The notes under the pieces are model-generated. The model had not been told where the DNA came from. It saw only the letters and a program-made list of their open reading frames with translations, and ran no database searches. This document shows, piece by piece, positions 1 through 6,904 of a stretch of 32,143 nt of DNA. Every line of letters begins with the position of its first letter. The first letter of the stretch is position 1. The DNA comes from Nocardioides sp. (lineage in GTDB: Bacteria; Actinomycetota; Actinomycetes; Propionibacteriales; Nocardioidaceae). The stretch lies in NCBI GenBank assembly GCA_025966445.1, contig JAICRP010000005.1, forward strand, positions 1 to 32,143, in the 5' to 3' direction. The position numbers and the translations under genes were made by a program.

Positions 1-1
1 G

Positions 2-736
2 CTCGACCACCTGGACGAGAACGGTCTCGCGGACAACACGATCGTCATGTACTCCACGGACAACGGCCCCCACATGAACAGCTGGCCCGACGCCGGCATG
101 ACGCCCTTCCGCAGCGAGAAGAACTCCAACTGGGAGGGCGGCTACCGCGTGCCGGCCGTGGTGCGCTGGCCCGGTCACATCCCCGCGGGACAGGTGCTCA
201 ACGGCATCGTGAGTCATGCCGACTGGTTCGTCACGCTGCTCGCCGCCGCGGGCGACCCCGACGTGGCCGACCGCCTGAAAGCGGGCGCCGACCTGGACGG
301 GGCTACCTACAAGGTCCACCTGGACGGTCACAACCAGCTCGACTACATCACCGGTGCCGCCGACGAGAGCGCGCGACAGCACTTCTTCTACGTCTCCGAC
401 GACGGCGACCTCACCGCGCTCCGTTACGACAACTGGAAGATCGTCTTCCTCGAGCAACGAGCGCAGGGGACCTTGGCCATCTGGCTCGATCCGTACGTGG
501 AGCTCCGTGCGCCGAAGATCTACAACCTGCGGACCGATCCCTACGAACGGGCCGACATCACCTCGAACACCTACTTCGACTGGATGATCGACCGCATCTG
601 GTTGCTCATCCCCGCCCAGGCATATGTCGCAGAGATGCTCCAGACGCTCCAGGAGTTCCCGGCCCGACAGGAGTCGGCGAGCTTCAACATCGAGAAGCTC
701 TTGGAGAAGCTCAAGGAGGGCGCCGCCAACATATGA
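2..736 (+). CDS. Sulfatase (arylsulfatase family), C-terminal part, 5' end outside window
   Basis: The reading frame is open from the window edge, so the true start and the N-terminal active-site signature (C-x-P-x-R, whose Cys becomes formylglycine) are not visible. What is visible is typical of the second half of a type I sulfatase. A STDNGPH segment near the edge carries the Asp-Asn metal-binding pair, and EKNSNWEGGYRVPAVVRWPG is the conserved strand with the catalytic Lys. A C-terminal subdomain reading KIYNLRTDPYERADI follows. Such enzymes hydrolyse sulfate esters; the substrate cannot be told from this part. The stop overlaps the start of the formylglycine-generating enzyme by 4 bp (ATGA), so the two are translationally coupled. 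This strongly supports a Cys-type sulfatase matured by its neighbour. Confidence 0.93.
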   Translation, partial: LDHLDENGLADNTIVMYSTDNGPHMNSWPDAGMTPFRSEKNSNWEGGYRVPAVVRWPGHIPAGQVLNGIVSHADWFVTLLAAAGDPDVADRLKAGADLDGATYKVHLDGHNQLDYITGAADESARQHFFYVSDDGDLTALRYDNWKIVFLEQRAQGTLAIWLDPYVELRAPKIYNLRTDPYERADITSNTYFDWMIDRIWLLIPAQAYVAEMLQTLQEFPARQESASFNIEKLLEKLKEGAANI

Positions 737-1704
737 GCCGTCGGCAGATCGCCTCCGCTCCACGGGTGCGGCTCCCGGGTGGCGTGTTCACGATGGGCTC
801 CGCCGACCACTACCCGGAGGAGGCCCCGCCGCACCGGGTGCTTGTGGACGCCTTCGCGATCGACGCCACCCAGGTCACCAACCAGCAGTTCGCCGCGTTC
901 GTGTCGGCGACCGGCTACCGTACGGTGGCCGAGCGGCAGCTCCGTGAGGAGGACTTCCCCGGCGCGCCGCCGGAGAACCTCGTCCCGGGCTCGCTCGTGT
1001 TCACCCCGACCGCCGGGCCCGTCGACCTGCGACACATCAGCCAGTGGTGGACCTGGACCCCGGGTGCCTGCTGGTCCAGCCCCGAGGGACCCGGCAGCTC
1101 GGTGAAGCGCCGGCCGGACCATCCCGTCGTGCATGTGGCCCTCGAGGACGCCGAGGCGTACGCAGCGTGGGTCGGCGCCGAGCTGCCCACCGAGGCCGAG
1201 TGGGAGTACGCCGCGCGTGGAGGCCTCGAGGGGAAGGCGTACACGTGGGGTGACGAGGCCCGACCCGACGGCAGGATCATGGCGAACACGTGGGACGGCC
1301 CGGACTTCCCGTGGCGGAGCACGCGGGAGAGCGGCTACCTCGGGACGGCTCCCGTGGGTAGCTTCCCTGCGAACGGCTTCGGTCTCTACGACATGGCGGG
1401 CAACGTCTGGGAGTGGACCGCGGACTGGTGGACCCAGCGGCACCCCGACGAGGTCGACAAGCCCTGTTGCGTGCCGGCGAACCCCCGCGGCGGCGACCTG
1501 GACCAGAGCTACGACCCGGCCCAGCCGCAGTTCCGGGTCGGCCGCCGGGTGATCAAGGGCGGCTCGCACCTGTGCGCCGACACCTACTGCCTTCGCTACC
1601 GGCCGGCCGCTCGGCGGCCACAGATGATCGACACCGGGACCAGTCACGTCGGGTTCCGCTGCGTCGACCGCACGGCTCCACCCGACGAAGGGAACATCAC
1701 GTGA
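733..1704 (+). CDS. Formylglycine-generating enzyme (SUMF1/FGE family)
   Basis: A 323-residue FGE-sulfatase domain protein. It opens with PGGVFTMGS and contains PTEAEWEYAARGG and GNVWEWTADW. It ends with GGSHLCADTYC followed by a HVGFRC motif. Cys281 and Cys286 form the C-x4-C pair that, in characterised aerobic FGEs, binds copper and oxidises the sulfatase Cys to formylglycine using O2. Retention of both cysteines argues for a true FGE and against the many cysteine-less SUMF1-fold proteins (EgtB-like or structural). The ATG overlaps the sulfatase stop; an AAGGAGGG sequence lies about 12 bases upstream of the start. The HAD gene starts inside its last codons. The expected substrate is the adjacent sulfatase, acting on the unfolded chain before export or folding; this is inferred from linkage. 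Confidence 0.95.
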   Translation: MSRRQIASAPRVRLPGGVFTMGSADHYPEEAPPHRVLVDAFAIDATQVTNQQFAAFVSATGYRTVAERQLREEDFPGAPPENLVPGSLVFTPTAGPVDLRHISQWWTWTPGACWSSPEGPGSSVKRRPDHPVVHVALEDAEAYAAWVGAELPTEAEWEYAARGGLEGKAYTWGDEARPDGRIMANTWDGPDFPWRSTRESGYLGTAPVGSFPANGFGLYDMAGNVWEWTADWWTQRHPDEVDKPCCVPANPRGGDLDQSYDPAQPQFRVGRRVIKGGSHLCADTYCLRYRPAARRPQMIDTGTSHVGFRCVDRTAPPDEGNIT

Positions 1705-2615
1705 CCGGTCTCGACCTCCTCCCGTCCTGGCGACCGGGCGCGACCCGCGACGCCGTGGTCGCCTTCCTCGAGCACGTCGAGGACATCCCCGTGGCCGAGC
1801 GGGTCGCCTGCTTCGACAACGACGGCACGCTGTGGTGCGAGCGCCCGCAGTACGTCCAGTTCGAGTTCTTCGTCCACGCGCTCGGAGCCAGGGTCAAGGC
1901 CGATCCCGAGGCCGCCCACAAGCCGGAGTTCGCTGCCCTGCTCGCCCAGGACCGGGCCGCCATCGGCGAGCTCGGCCTGGAGCGGATCGCGATGGCGCTG
2001 GTCGGTTTGTTCGAAGGGAACTCTCCCGAGGAGTTCACCCACCAGGCCCGTACCTTCATGGCCACCGCGTCGCACCCGACGCTGGCGCGGCCGCTGCGCA
2101 GCTGCGTCTACCAGCCGATGATCGAGCTGATCGAGGAGCTGAGGCGGCGCGACGTGACGGTGACCATCGTCTCCGGCGGTGGGACGGAGTTCCTCCGGGC
2201 CGTCAGCGAGGAGCTGTACGGCGTCCCGCCCGAGGCCGTCGTCGGGACCCTCATCGAGTACGAGCTCTCCCGCGGCGAGGACGGTGCGCCGCGACTGCTC
2301 AGGACGGGTCGGGTCGCGGGCGCGGCCAACGAGGGCGCCGCCAAGGTCAGCAACATCCAGAGCCAGCTCGGCCGCCGGCCGCGCCTGGTCGCGGGGAACT
2401 CGGGGGGTGACCGGGAGATGCTCGAGTGGGCGGCGGCCGGTGAGGGACCGACGCTGGCCCTGCTGGTCGACCACGACGACGCCGAACGGGAGTTCAGCTA
2501 CGTGAGCAAGGCCGAGACGTTCAGCGAGGCGGAGCCGATCACGGACGTCGGCGTCCGGCTCGGCTGGACCGTCGTCAGCATGGCCCGCGACTGGGAGACG
2601 GTGTTCGCAGGCTGA
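1701..2615 (+). CDS. HAD-family phosphatase (phosphoserine phosphatase-like)
   Basis: A 304-residue haloacid dehalogenase superfamily protein. The start is the GTG that overlaps the FGE stop (GTGA), preceded by GAAGGGA at good spacing; the frame stays open upstream, but this start gives the normal family N-terminus. Motif I is FDNDGT with nucleophile Asp39 and acid/base Asp41. Motif II is TIVSGGG. Motif IV is GNSGGDREML. A helical cap lies between motifs I and II, as in PSP-like HADs. These enzymes remove phosphate from small molecules through an aspartyl-phosphate. The substrate is unknown. Tight coupling to the sulfatase and FGE suggests use of a product of sulfate ester breakdown, but this is only inferred. 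The family is known, the role is not. Confidence 0.88.
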   Translation: MTGLDLLPSWRPGATRDAVVAFLEHVEDIPVAERVACFDNDGTLWCERPQYVQFEFFVHALGARVKADPEAAHKPEFAALLAQDRAAIGELGLERIAMALVGLFEGNSPEEFTHQARTFMATASHPTLARPLRSCVYQPMIELIEELRRRDVTVTIVSGGGTEFLRAVSEELYGVPPEAVVGTLIEYELSRGEDGAPRLLRTGRVAGAANEGAAKVSNIQSQLGRRPRLVAGNSGGDREMLEWAAAGEGPTLALLVDHDDAEREFSYVSKAETFSEAEPITDVGVRLGWTVVSMARDWETVFAG

Positions 2616-2632
2616 GCCTGGCCGAGGCTCAG
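2612..2632. terminator. Hairpin shared by converging HAD and aquaporin genes
   Basis: CTGAGCCT and AGGCTCAG form a perfect 8-bp stem around a 5-base loop. The hairpin contains the stop codons of both converging genes. There is no T-run, so if it terminates transcription it does so without the classical tail, as is common in high-GC actinobacteria. Confidence 0.5.
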
Positions 2633-3354
2633 GCCTCGGTCGCCTCCGACAGCGGCACGGGCGTCTCGTCGTGCCCGAGCAGGAAGGCGTAGACCGCTCC
2701 GGCGATCGCCGCCCCGGCCAGGGGGGCGACCCAGAACACCCACAGCTGCGCCAGCGCGCCGTCGGCGAACAGAGCGGGCCCCGTCGACCGGGCCGGGTTC
2801 ACCGAGGTGTTGCTGACGGGGATGCTGACCAGGTGGATCAGGGTGAGCGAGAGGCCGATCGCGATCGGCGCGAAGCCCTTGGGGGCGCGGGTGTCGGTGC
2901 TCCCCAGGATCACGAAGAGGAAGACCGCCGTCAGCACCACCTCGACGATGACCACGGCCAGCAGCGAGTAGCCCTCCGGTGACAGGTCGCCGTACCCGTT
3001 GCTGGCGAAGCCGGACGAACCGGCGTCGAAGCCGTCCTTGCCGTTGGCCACCGCCAGCAGGGTCACCGCAGCCACCACGGACGCGACCACCTGGGTCACG
3101 ACGTACGGCAGCACGTCGGCCCACCGGAAGCGGCGCGCGAGGGCCACGCCCAACGTGATCGCGGGGTTGAAGTGTCCTCCGCTCACGTGCCCGACGGCGT
3201 ACGCCATCGTGACCACGGTGAGGCCGAAGGCGAGGGACACGCCAAGGAAGCCGATGCCGACGTCGGGGACACCGGCGGCCAGGACCGCCGCGCCACAGCC
3301 GCCGAACACCAGCACGAAGGTCCCGAGGAACTCTGCGGCCAGCCGCTGAAACAT
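2629..3354 (-). CDS. aqpZ: Aquaporin Z, water channel
   Basis: A 241-residue MIP-family channel with six membrane helices and two half-helix NPA loops: HFNPAITLG (NPA 63-65) and SVNPARSTG (NPA 186-188). Using the ATG at 3354, the selectivity-filter residues Phe43, His174, Thr183 and Arg189 fall at the same numbers as in E. coli AqpZ, which marks a water-selective channel and not a glycerol facilitator. The loop [14 protein letters not shown] is also AqpZ-like. An ATG 45 bases further out exists, but GGAG 8 bases before the internal ATG and the family start (MF-x-x-LAAE) favour 3354. It stands alone, converging on the HAD gene and divergent from the SHOCT gene. The expected role is fast osmotic water movement. 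Confidence 0.95.
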   Translation of the reverse strand: MFQRLAAEFLGTFVLVFGGCGAAVLAAGVPDVGIGFLGVSLAFGLTVVTMAYAVGHVSGGHFNPAITLGVALARRFRWADVLPYVVTQVVASVVAAVTLLAVANGKDGFDAGSSGFASNGYGDLSPEGYSLLAVVIVEVVLTAVFLFVILGSTDTRAPKGFAPIAIGLSLTLIHLVSIPVSNTSVNPARSTGPALFADGALAQLWVFWVAPLAGAAIAGAVYAFLLGHDETPVPLSEATEA

Positions 3355-3404
3355 CGTGTGCGTCTCCACATTCGGCACTCTGTGGCGGCGAAGCACCATT
3401 CCTC

Positions 3405-3423
3405 CTCACCCGTTGCGGGTGAG
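3405..3423. promoter_or_regulatory. Perfect 8-bp inverted repeat between divergent aqpZ and SHOCT genes
   Basis: CTCACCCG and CGGGTGAG are separated by TTG, about 50 bases from the aquaporin start and 24 bases upstream of the leaderless -10 of the SHOCT gene. Its position in a divergent promoter region suggests an operator, or a stem in the aquaporin leader. No known family consensus was recognised. Confidence 0.4.
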
Positions 3424-3446
3424 CGCGAGGGCTGATCGCGCCCCGC

Positions 3447-3452
3447 TAGCCT
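3447..3452 (+). promoter_or_regulatory. -10 element TAGCCT, probable leaderless transcript
   Basis: TAGCCT fits the TANNNT pattern and ends 6 bases before the ATG at 3459. Transcription would start at or next to the A of the start codon. There is no Shine-Dalgarno sequence before this gene, which agrees with a leaderless mRNA. Confidence 0.55.
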
Positions 3453-3458
3453 GACGCC

Positions 3459-3836
3459 ATGAGCTTCTGGGACATCATCTGGTTCATCTTCGTGAGCTTC
3501 GCGTTCATCGCGTACCTCATGTTCATGTTCAACATCATCGGAGACCTCTTCCGCGACCACACCGTCTCCGGGTGGGTGAAGGCCCTGTGGATGATCTGCT
3601 TGATCTTCTTCCCCTTCCTCACGGCGATCATCTACCTGGTCGTCCGCGGCAAGGGGATGTACGAGCGCCAGTCCGCCGCGATCAACGCGGCCAGGGCGAG
3701 CCAGGAGGACTACATCCGGAACGTGGCCGCCCCCGCCTCACCGGCCGACCAGATCTCCCAGGCCAAGGGCCTGCTCGACTCCGGGGCGATCAGCCAGGCC
3801 GAGTTCGACGCCCTGAAGGCCAAGGCGCTCTCCTAG
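3459..3836 (+). CDS. Small membrane protein with PLDc_N-like helices and C-terminal SHOCT domain
   Basis: A 125-residue protein. Two hydrophobic helices (about residues 5-28 and 42-63) are followed by a charged linker and a C-terminal SHOCT motif, seen as ISQAKGLLDSGAISQAEFDALKAKAL. The N-terminal pair resembles the phospholipase D nuclease N-terminal (PLDc_N) membrane module. SHOCT is a short helical oligomerisation motif often at the ends of bacterial membrane proteins; the function is not established. The start is supported by a leaderless -10 element 6 bases upstream. The stop codon overlaps the stop of the opposing methyltransferase gene, both read from the palindrome CTAG. Confidence 0.85.
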   Translation: MSFWDIIWFIFVSFAFIAYLMFMFNIIGDLFRDHTVSGWVKALWMICLIFFPFLTAIIYLVVRGKGMYERQSAAINAARASQEDYIRNVAAPASPADQISQAKGLLDSGAISQAEFDALKAKALS

Positions 3837-4612
3837 TCCACCCACCCCGTTCGCCGCGCCACCCAGAGCTCCTCGGCCGGCCAGCGGCTCGCCCACTCGT
3901 GGGTCACGATCTCGTAGAACGGGTGGTCGGCGCCGTCCGCCGGGGCGTAGATCTCGTGCATGGCGTCGACCACGAAGCCCGCACCACGCAGGAGCCGGAC
4001 CCAGTCGCCGTGCGAGGGGTGGAACTCGATGCCGCCTCCGGGCCAATGCACGCGGTAGGTCTCCCGTTGGCCGCGCAGCAGGCGATCGCCGGCGACGCCG
4101 CCCTCGGCCGGGACGCAGAGGCTCGACAGGTTGCTGTTGGTGAGGAAGACCAGCCGCCCTCCGGGCCGGAGCAGACGCGCCGCCTCCGGCAACCAACGGT
4201 CCGGGTCGCACCAGGCGGCCACCCCGTGCTCGCTCACGACGAGGTCGAAGCGCCCATCCGCGAACGGGGCGCGTTCGGCGTCGGCCTGCACGAGCGGAAA
4301 GTCCGGTCCGACCCGCCGTTGCAGCCGCCGCGCGGTTGCGAGCTGCTCTCCGGAGAGGTCGGTCGCGACCACCCGCGCACCGGCCCGGGTGAGCCAGGCC
4401 GAGAAGTACGCCGTGCCGCACGCCGGCTCGAGGACGTCGAGACCGCTGACGTCCCCGAGCACACCGAGGTCTCCGTCCGGCACGCCGAACAGCCCCCACC
4501 GGACGTCGGCCCCGGCCCACATGTCGTCGGCCGCCGCGTCGGTGAAGCGTTCGTTGACCACCGCCCAGAGCGCTCGGTTCAGGGCGATCTCGGAGGATCT
4601 GTCGTCGGTCAC
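3833..4612 (-). CDS. Class I SAM-dependent methyltransferase
   Basis: A 259-residue protein of the Methyltransf_11/25 type. Motif I is VLEPACGTAYFSAWLTRAG (a CGT variant of the GxGxG loop). Then come an acidic residue ending beta 2 (VVATDLSG), the adenine-pocket QADAERAPF and the post-motif segment LLRPGGRLVFLT. The start is a GTG. The N-terminal ALNRALWAVVNERFTDAAADDMW matches a widespread actinobacterial small-molecule methyltransferase group. The substrate is unknown; no biosynthetic genes are adjacent. It ends on the same CTAG as the SHOCT gene and is divergent from the next small membrane protein gene. Confidence 0.88.
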   Translation of the reverse strand: MTDDRSSEIALNRALWAVVNERFTDAAADDMWAGADVRWGLFGVPDGDLGVLGDVSGLDVLEPACGTAYFSAWLTRAGARVVATDLSGEQLATARRLQRRVGPDFPLVQADAERAPFADGRFDLVVSEHGVAAWCDPDRWLPEAARLLRPGGRLVFLTNSNLSSLCVPAEGGVAGDRLLRGQRETYRVHWPGGGIEFHPSHGDWVRLLRGAGFVVDAMHEIYAPADGADHPFYEIVTHEWASRWPAEELWVARRTGWVD

Positions 4613-4775
4613 GCCGGGGACGACGCCCCACCGGTCTGCAGCCTGCGACGCATCGCCTCGACAACGCCGCCCAGGAAGAAGTCAGCCACCTGGGGAACGT
4701 ACGAGAGACGCACGTGAGGAGGCTCACCCGCCGTGGATGATTGCATCCGGGGGGTGCAGGCAGGATGCTGACGCC

Positions 4776-5096
4776 ATGCTCATCCTGGGGATCATCTTGT
4801 TCGGCATGCTGGTCGGCGCGGGCGCGCAGCTGATCCTCGGAAGGTCCGGCGGAAAGGTCGACTGGACCATGGCGATCGTGGCGGGCCTCGTCGGCTCGTT
4901 CGTCGGTGGCCTGTTGATCAGCCTGCTGGCCGGTGACGGCATCGAGCTGCGCGCCAGCGGGATCATCGGCTCCTTGGTCGGCGCGATCATCGTCACGGCG
5001 CTGTGGCGCTGGTGGGACGGGCGCAGCAAGGCGTCGTCCTCGGCCGCCACGAGTGCCAGGCGCTCCGGAGACCCCCGCAAGTCGAACCCGAAGTAG
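4776..5096 (+). CDS. GlsB/YeaQ/YmgE-type (transglycosylase-associated) small membrane protein
   Basis: A 106-residue protein with three hydrophobic segments (about residues 1-20, 28-50 and 57-75), rich in glycine. The pattern LGIILFGMLVGAGAQLILG then GLVGSFVGGLL then GIIGSLVGAIIV is characteristic of the Transgly_assoc family. The tail is basic and Ser/Ala rich. Members are stress-related integral membrane proteins of unknown mechanism; the family name does not mean transglycosylase activity. The ATG at 4776 has no clear Shine-Dalgarno sequence; GATGCT sits 6 bases upstream, in the place of a leaderless -10 but a poor match. The gene is single. Confidence 0.85.
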   Translation: MLILGIILFGMLVGAGAQLILGRSGGKVDWTMAIVAGLVGSFVGGLLISLLAGDGIELRASGIIGSLVGAIIVTALWRWWDGRSKASSSAATSARRSGDPRKSNPK

Positions 5097-5151
5097 CCCG
5101 CCGGGGCCGGTGGCACCCGAACGGGTGATTCAGAGCGGGCGGGACCGGGAC

Positions 5152-5157
5152 TACCGT
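5152..5157 (+). promoter_or_regulatory. -10 element TACCGT, probable leaderless transcript
   Basis: TACCGT (TANNNT) ends 7 bases before the ATG of the diiron enzyme gene, and no ribosome binding site precedes that ATG. This spacing is expected for a transcript starting at the initiation codon. Confidence 0.5.
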
Positions 5158-5164
5158 CGACCCA

Positions 5165-6238
5165 ATGGTGGTCGTGGCGCATGAGGGAGTTGCTGCGGCC
5201 TCGCCGCAACAGTTGGCGCCCCGCGTCCCTCGTCGACGAGGCGCCCTCAGTGACGCGACCCTCCGCCTGCTCGTCGACTCACCGAACGAGGTGTCCGAGC
5301 GTCGGCTCCGCGCGCTGGCGACGCGCGTGTCCGGCCCCGTGCTGGCAGACCGCGACGCGCAGCTGACGTTGTGGTGCCTCTACGAGCTCCAGTACCGCGG
5401 CCTCGCTCATGTCGACGAGCGGTGGGAGTGGTCGCCGGCCGTCCTCACGCTGCGCGGAGCCCTGGAGGCTTCGTTCGAGGCCGAGCTGCGCCGGGCCGTC
5501 GGTGACCTACCCCGGACCTTTGCCGACGTCTCCCGCGAGACCGGCCTCGTCGAGGCCTTCGAGGCCGTCGACCAGGCACTCCCGGGGCCCGGCGCCTCCC
5601 GCTACGTGCGACGGTCGGCGTCCCTGGCGCAGTGGCAGGAGCTGTTGGTCTCGAAGTCGATCTACCAGCTCAAGGAAGCCGACCCGCACTCGTGGGCGAT
5701 CCCTCGCCTCGCCGGCGACGCCAAGACGGCGTTGGTCGAGATCCAGTACGACGAGTACGGCGCCGGTCGTCGGGGCCGGCAGCACAGCCAGCTGTTCGCC
5801 GAGACCATGCGCCTGTGCGGCCTGGACCCCGGCTACGCGGCGTACCTGGACGCGGTACCCGTCTCCGTGCTCGCCCTCAACAACCTGATGACCATGCTGG
5901 GGCTGCACCGCAGGTTGCTGGCCGGAGTCGTGGGTCATCTCGCCTTGTACGAGTCCACCAGCTGCCTGCCCAACAAGCACTACGCCGTCGCGGCCCGGCG
6001 GCTCGGTGTCCCTGCGGACGCGGTCACCTACTTCGACGAGCACGTCGAGGCCGACGCGATCCACGAGCAGGTCGCGGTCGTCAACATGCTGGGTGCCCAT
6101 CTGCGCGACCACCCCGACGATGCCGAGGTCGCCGGCTTCGGAGTAGCGGCGGGCGCGTTGTTGGACAACGAGCTCGCGCGTCAGCAGCTCGCCTGCTGGC
6201 GTGCTGGCAGGCCGTTCCTGCTCGAGCGGGTCGCGTGA
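5165..6238 (+). CDS. Iron-containing redox enzyme family protein (haem-oxygenase-like diiron fold)
   Basis: A 357-residue, mainly helical protein. I recognise the group annotated as iron-containing redox enzyme, within the haem-oxygenase-like diiron oxidase/oxygenase (HDO) fold. Likely iron ligands are Glu192 and His207 in the segment VEIQYDEYGAGRRGRQH, and Asp/Glu/His residues in YFDEHVEADAIHEQ (His293, Asp297, His300). These fit the E...H and H-x3-D-x2-H spacing of HDO proteins. Characterised relatives perform O2-dependent N-oxygenation, desaturation or C-C cleavage of small molecules, but this subgroup's substrate is unknown. The gene is coupled by a GTGA overlap to a CDGSH Fe-S protein, a plausible electron donor. 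The start has a leaderless -10 just upstream. Confidence 0.82.
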   Translation: MVVVAHEGVAAASPQQLAPRVPRRRGALSDATLRLLVDSPNEVSERRLRALATRVSGPVLADRDAQLTLWCLYELQYRGLAHVDERWEWSPAVLTLRGALEASFEAELRRAVGDLPRTFADVSRETGLVEAFEAVDQALPGPGASRYVRRSASLAQWQELLVSKSIYQLKEADPHSWAIPRLAGDAKTALVEIQYDEYGAGRRGRQHSQLFAETMRLCGLDPGYAAYLDAVPVSVLALNNLMTMLGLHRRLLAGVVGHLALYESTSCLPNKHYAVAARRLGVPADAVTYFDEHVEADAIHEQVAVVNMLGAHLRDHPDDAEVAGFGVAAGALLDNELARQQLACWRAGRPFLLERVA

Positions 6239-6450
6239 GGGACATCGAGCTCCAGCCGTGCGACGGCGGGCCGCTCCTGGTCCGAGGTGCGAGGGTCTGG
6301 ACCGACGACGACGGCAACCGCCACCCCGTTCTGCGTCCGGTGGTCGCGGTGTGCCGTTGCGGCAAGTCCTCGCTCCGACCGTGGTGCGACGGGACCCACA
6401 AGCTGCTGCGCGTCGCCGTCGCCCTCGACCCGCGTGGATCCGCCTCCTGA
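6235..6450 (+). CDS. CDGSH-type iron-sulfur protein
   Basis: A 71-residue protein starting at the GTG that overlaps the diiron enzyme stop. It contains the full CDGSH cluster motif CRCGKSSLRPWCDGTH, with ligands Cys40, Cys42, Cys51 and His55. The 3-Cys/1-His ligation binds a redox-active 2Fe-2S cluster in characterised (mitoNEET-type) proteins. There is no signal peptide, so it should be cytoplasmic. It holds a single CDGSH motif, so it probably dimerises. Strict coupling with the diiron enzyme suggests it delivers electrons or Fe-S/iron to it; this is inferred. Confidence 0.93.
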   Translation: MRDIELQPCDGGPLLVRGARVWTDDDGNRHPVLRPVVAVCRCGKSSLRPWCDGTHKLLRVAVALDPRGSAS

Positions 6451-6503
6451 GTGGCCCTGTCGGCGTGCTCGACGGGCCGGAGAAGTCGACACGAGCGGCA
6501 CCG

Positions 6504-6824
6504 CTACGCCGGCGGGTCTGTAGCCACCTGCTCGCGGCGCTCGTGCAGGCGCTGCTGGGCGGCCGGCAGGAAGGCCAGGCACGGGGCGTCCGCCCCGGGG
6601 TGCTTCTCGGTGAGGTGGAAGATCCACCGGTCCATCGCGGCCATGAAGCCGTTGTCCCCACCCGGGCGGTACGCCGACCACGCGGAACGGTTCTTCACCA
6701 CGCACACCGAGCAGCCGATCTTGTAGACCAGCTGCTGCTCGCCGTCGACGTCGATCCTCACCGTCGCCAGCGGACCGGCCTCGGCGACGGCCTTCCGCTG
6801 CCGGGCAGATCGGCTCGCCGTCAT
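6504..6824 (-). CDS. Uncharacterised 106-residue protein with Cys/His motif
   Basis: I do not recognise this protein. It has a basic N-terminus, a strand-rich middle (ATVRIDVDGEQQLVYKIG), then C-S-V-C at about residues 38-41 and a WIFHLTEKH segment about 30 residues later. Two cysteines plus two nearby histidines could bind zinc, but no known finger is matched. The tail is charged and Ala/Gln rich. The ATG is preceded by AGGAGA at good spacing. The gene is divergent from the antiporter gene and converges on the CDGSH gene. Coding potential is supported by the ribosome binding site, high third-position GC and the lack of a better competing frame. Confidence 0.68.
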   Translation of the reverse strand: MTASRSARQRKAVAEAGPLATVRIDVDGEQQLVYKIGCSVCVVKNRSAWSAYRPGGDNGFMAAMDRWIFHLTEKHPGADAPCLAFLPAAQQRLHERREQVATDPPA

Positions 6825-6879
6825 CGCGCTCTCCTGTCGGGTGGGTCTGGCGAGGGTACTCCCGCCGTCGCACCGTGGT

Positions 6880-6896
6880 GGGTACCTCTGGTACCC
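6880..6896. promoter_or_regulatory. Perfect 7-bp inverted repeat in the antiporter/unknown divergent region
   Basis: GGGTACC and GGTACCC are separated by TCT, lying 9 bases upstream of the preferred antiporter ATG. Another GGGTAC occurs about 25 bases upstream. It could be an operator or a 5' stem; no transcription start can be assigned. Confidence 0.4.
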
Positions 6897-6904
6897 ATGG
6901 GGCG

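Noticed and set aside
4723-4740. Short GTGA-GGAGGC-TCAC inverted repeat between the methyltransferase and small membrane protein genes
   Set aside because: The arms are only four bases, which is expected by chance in this composition.
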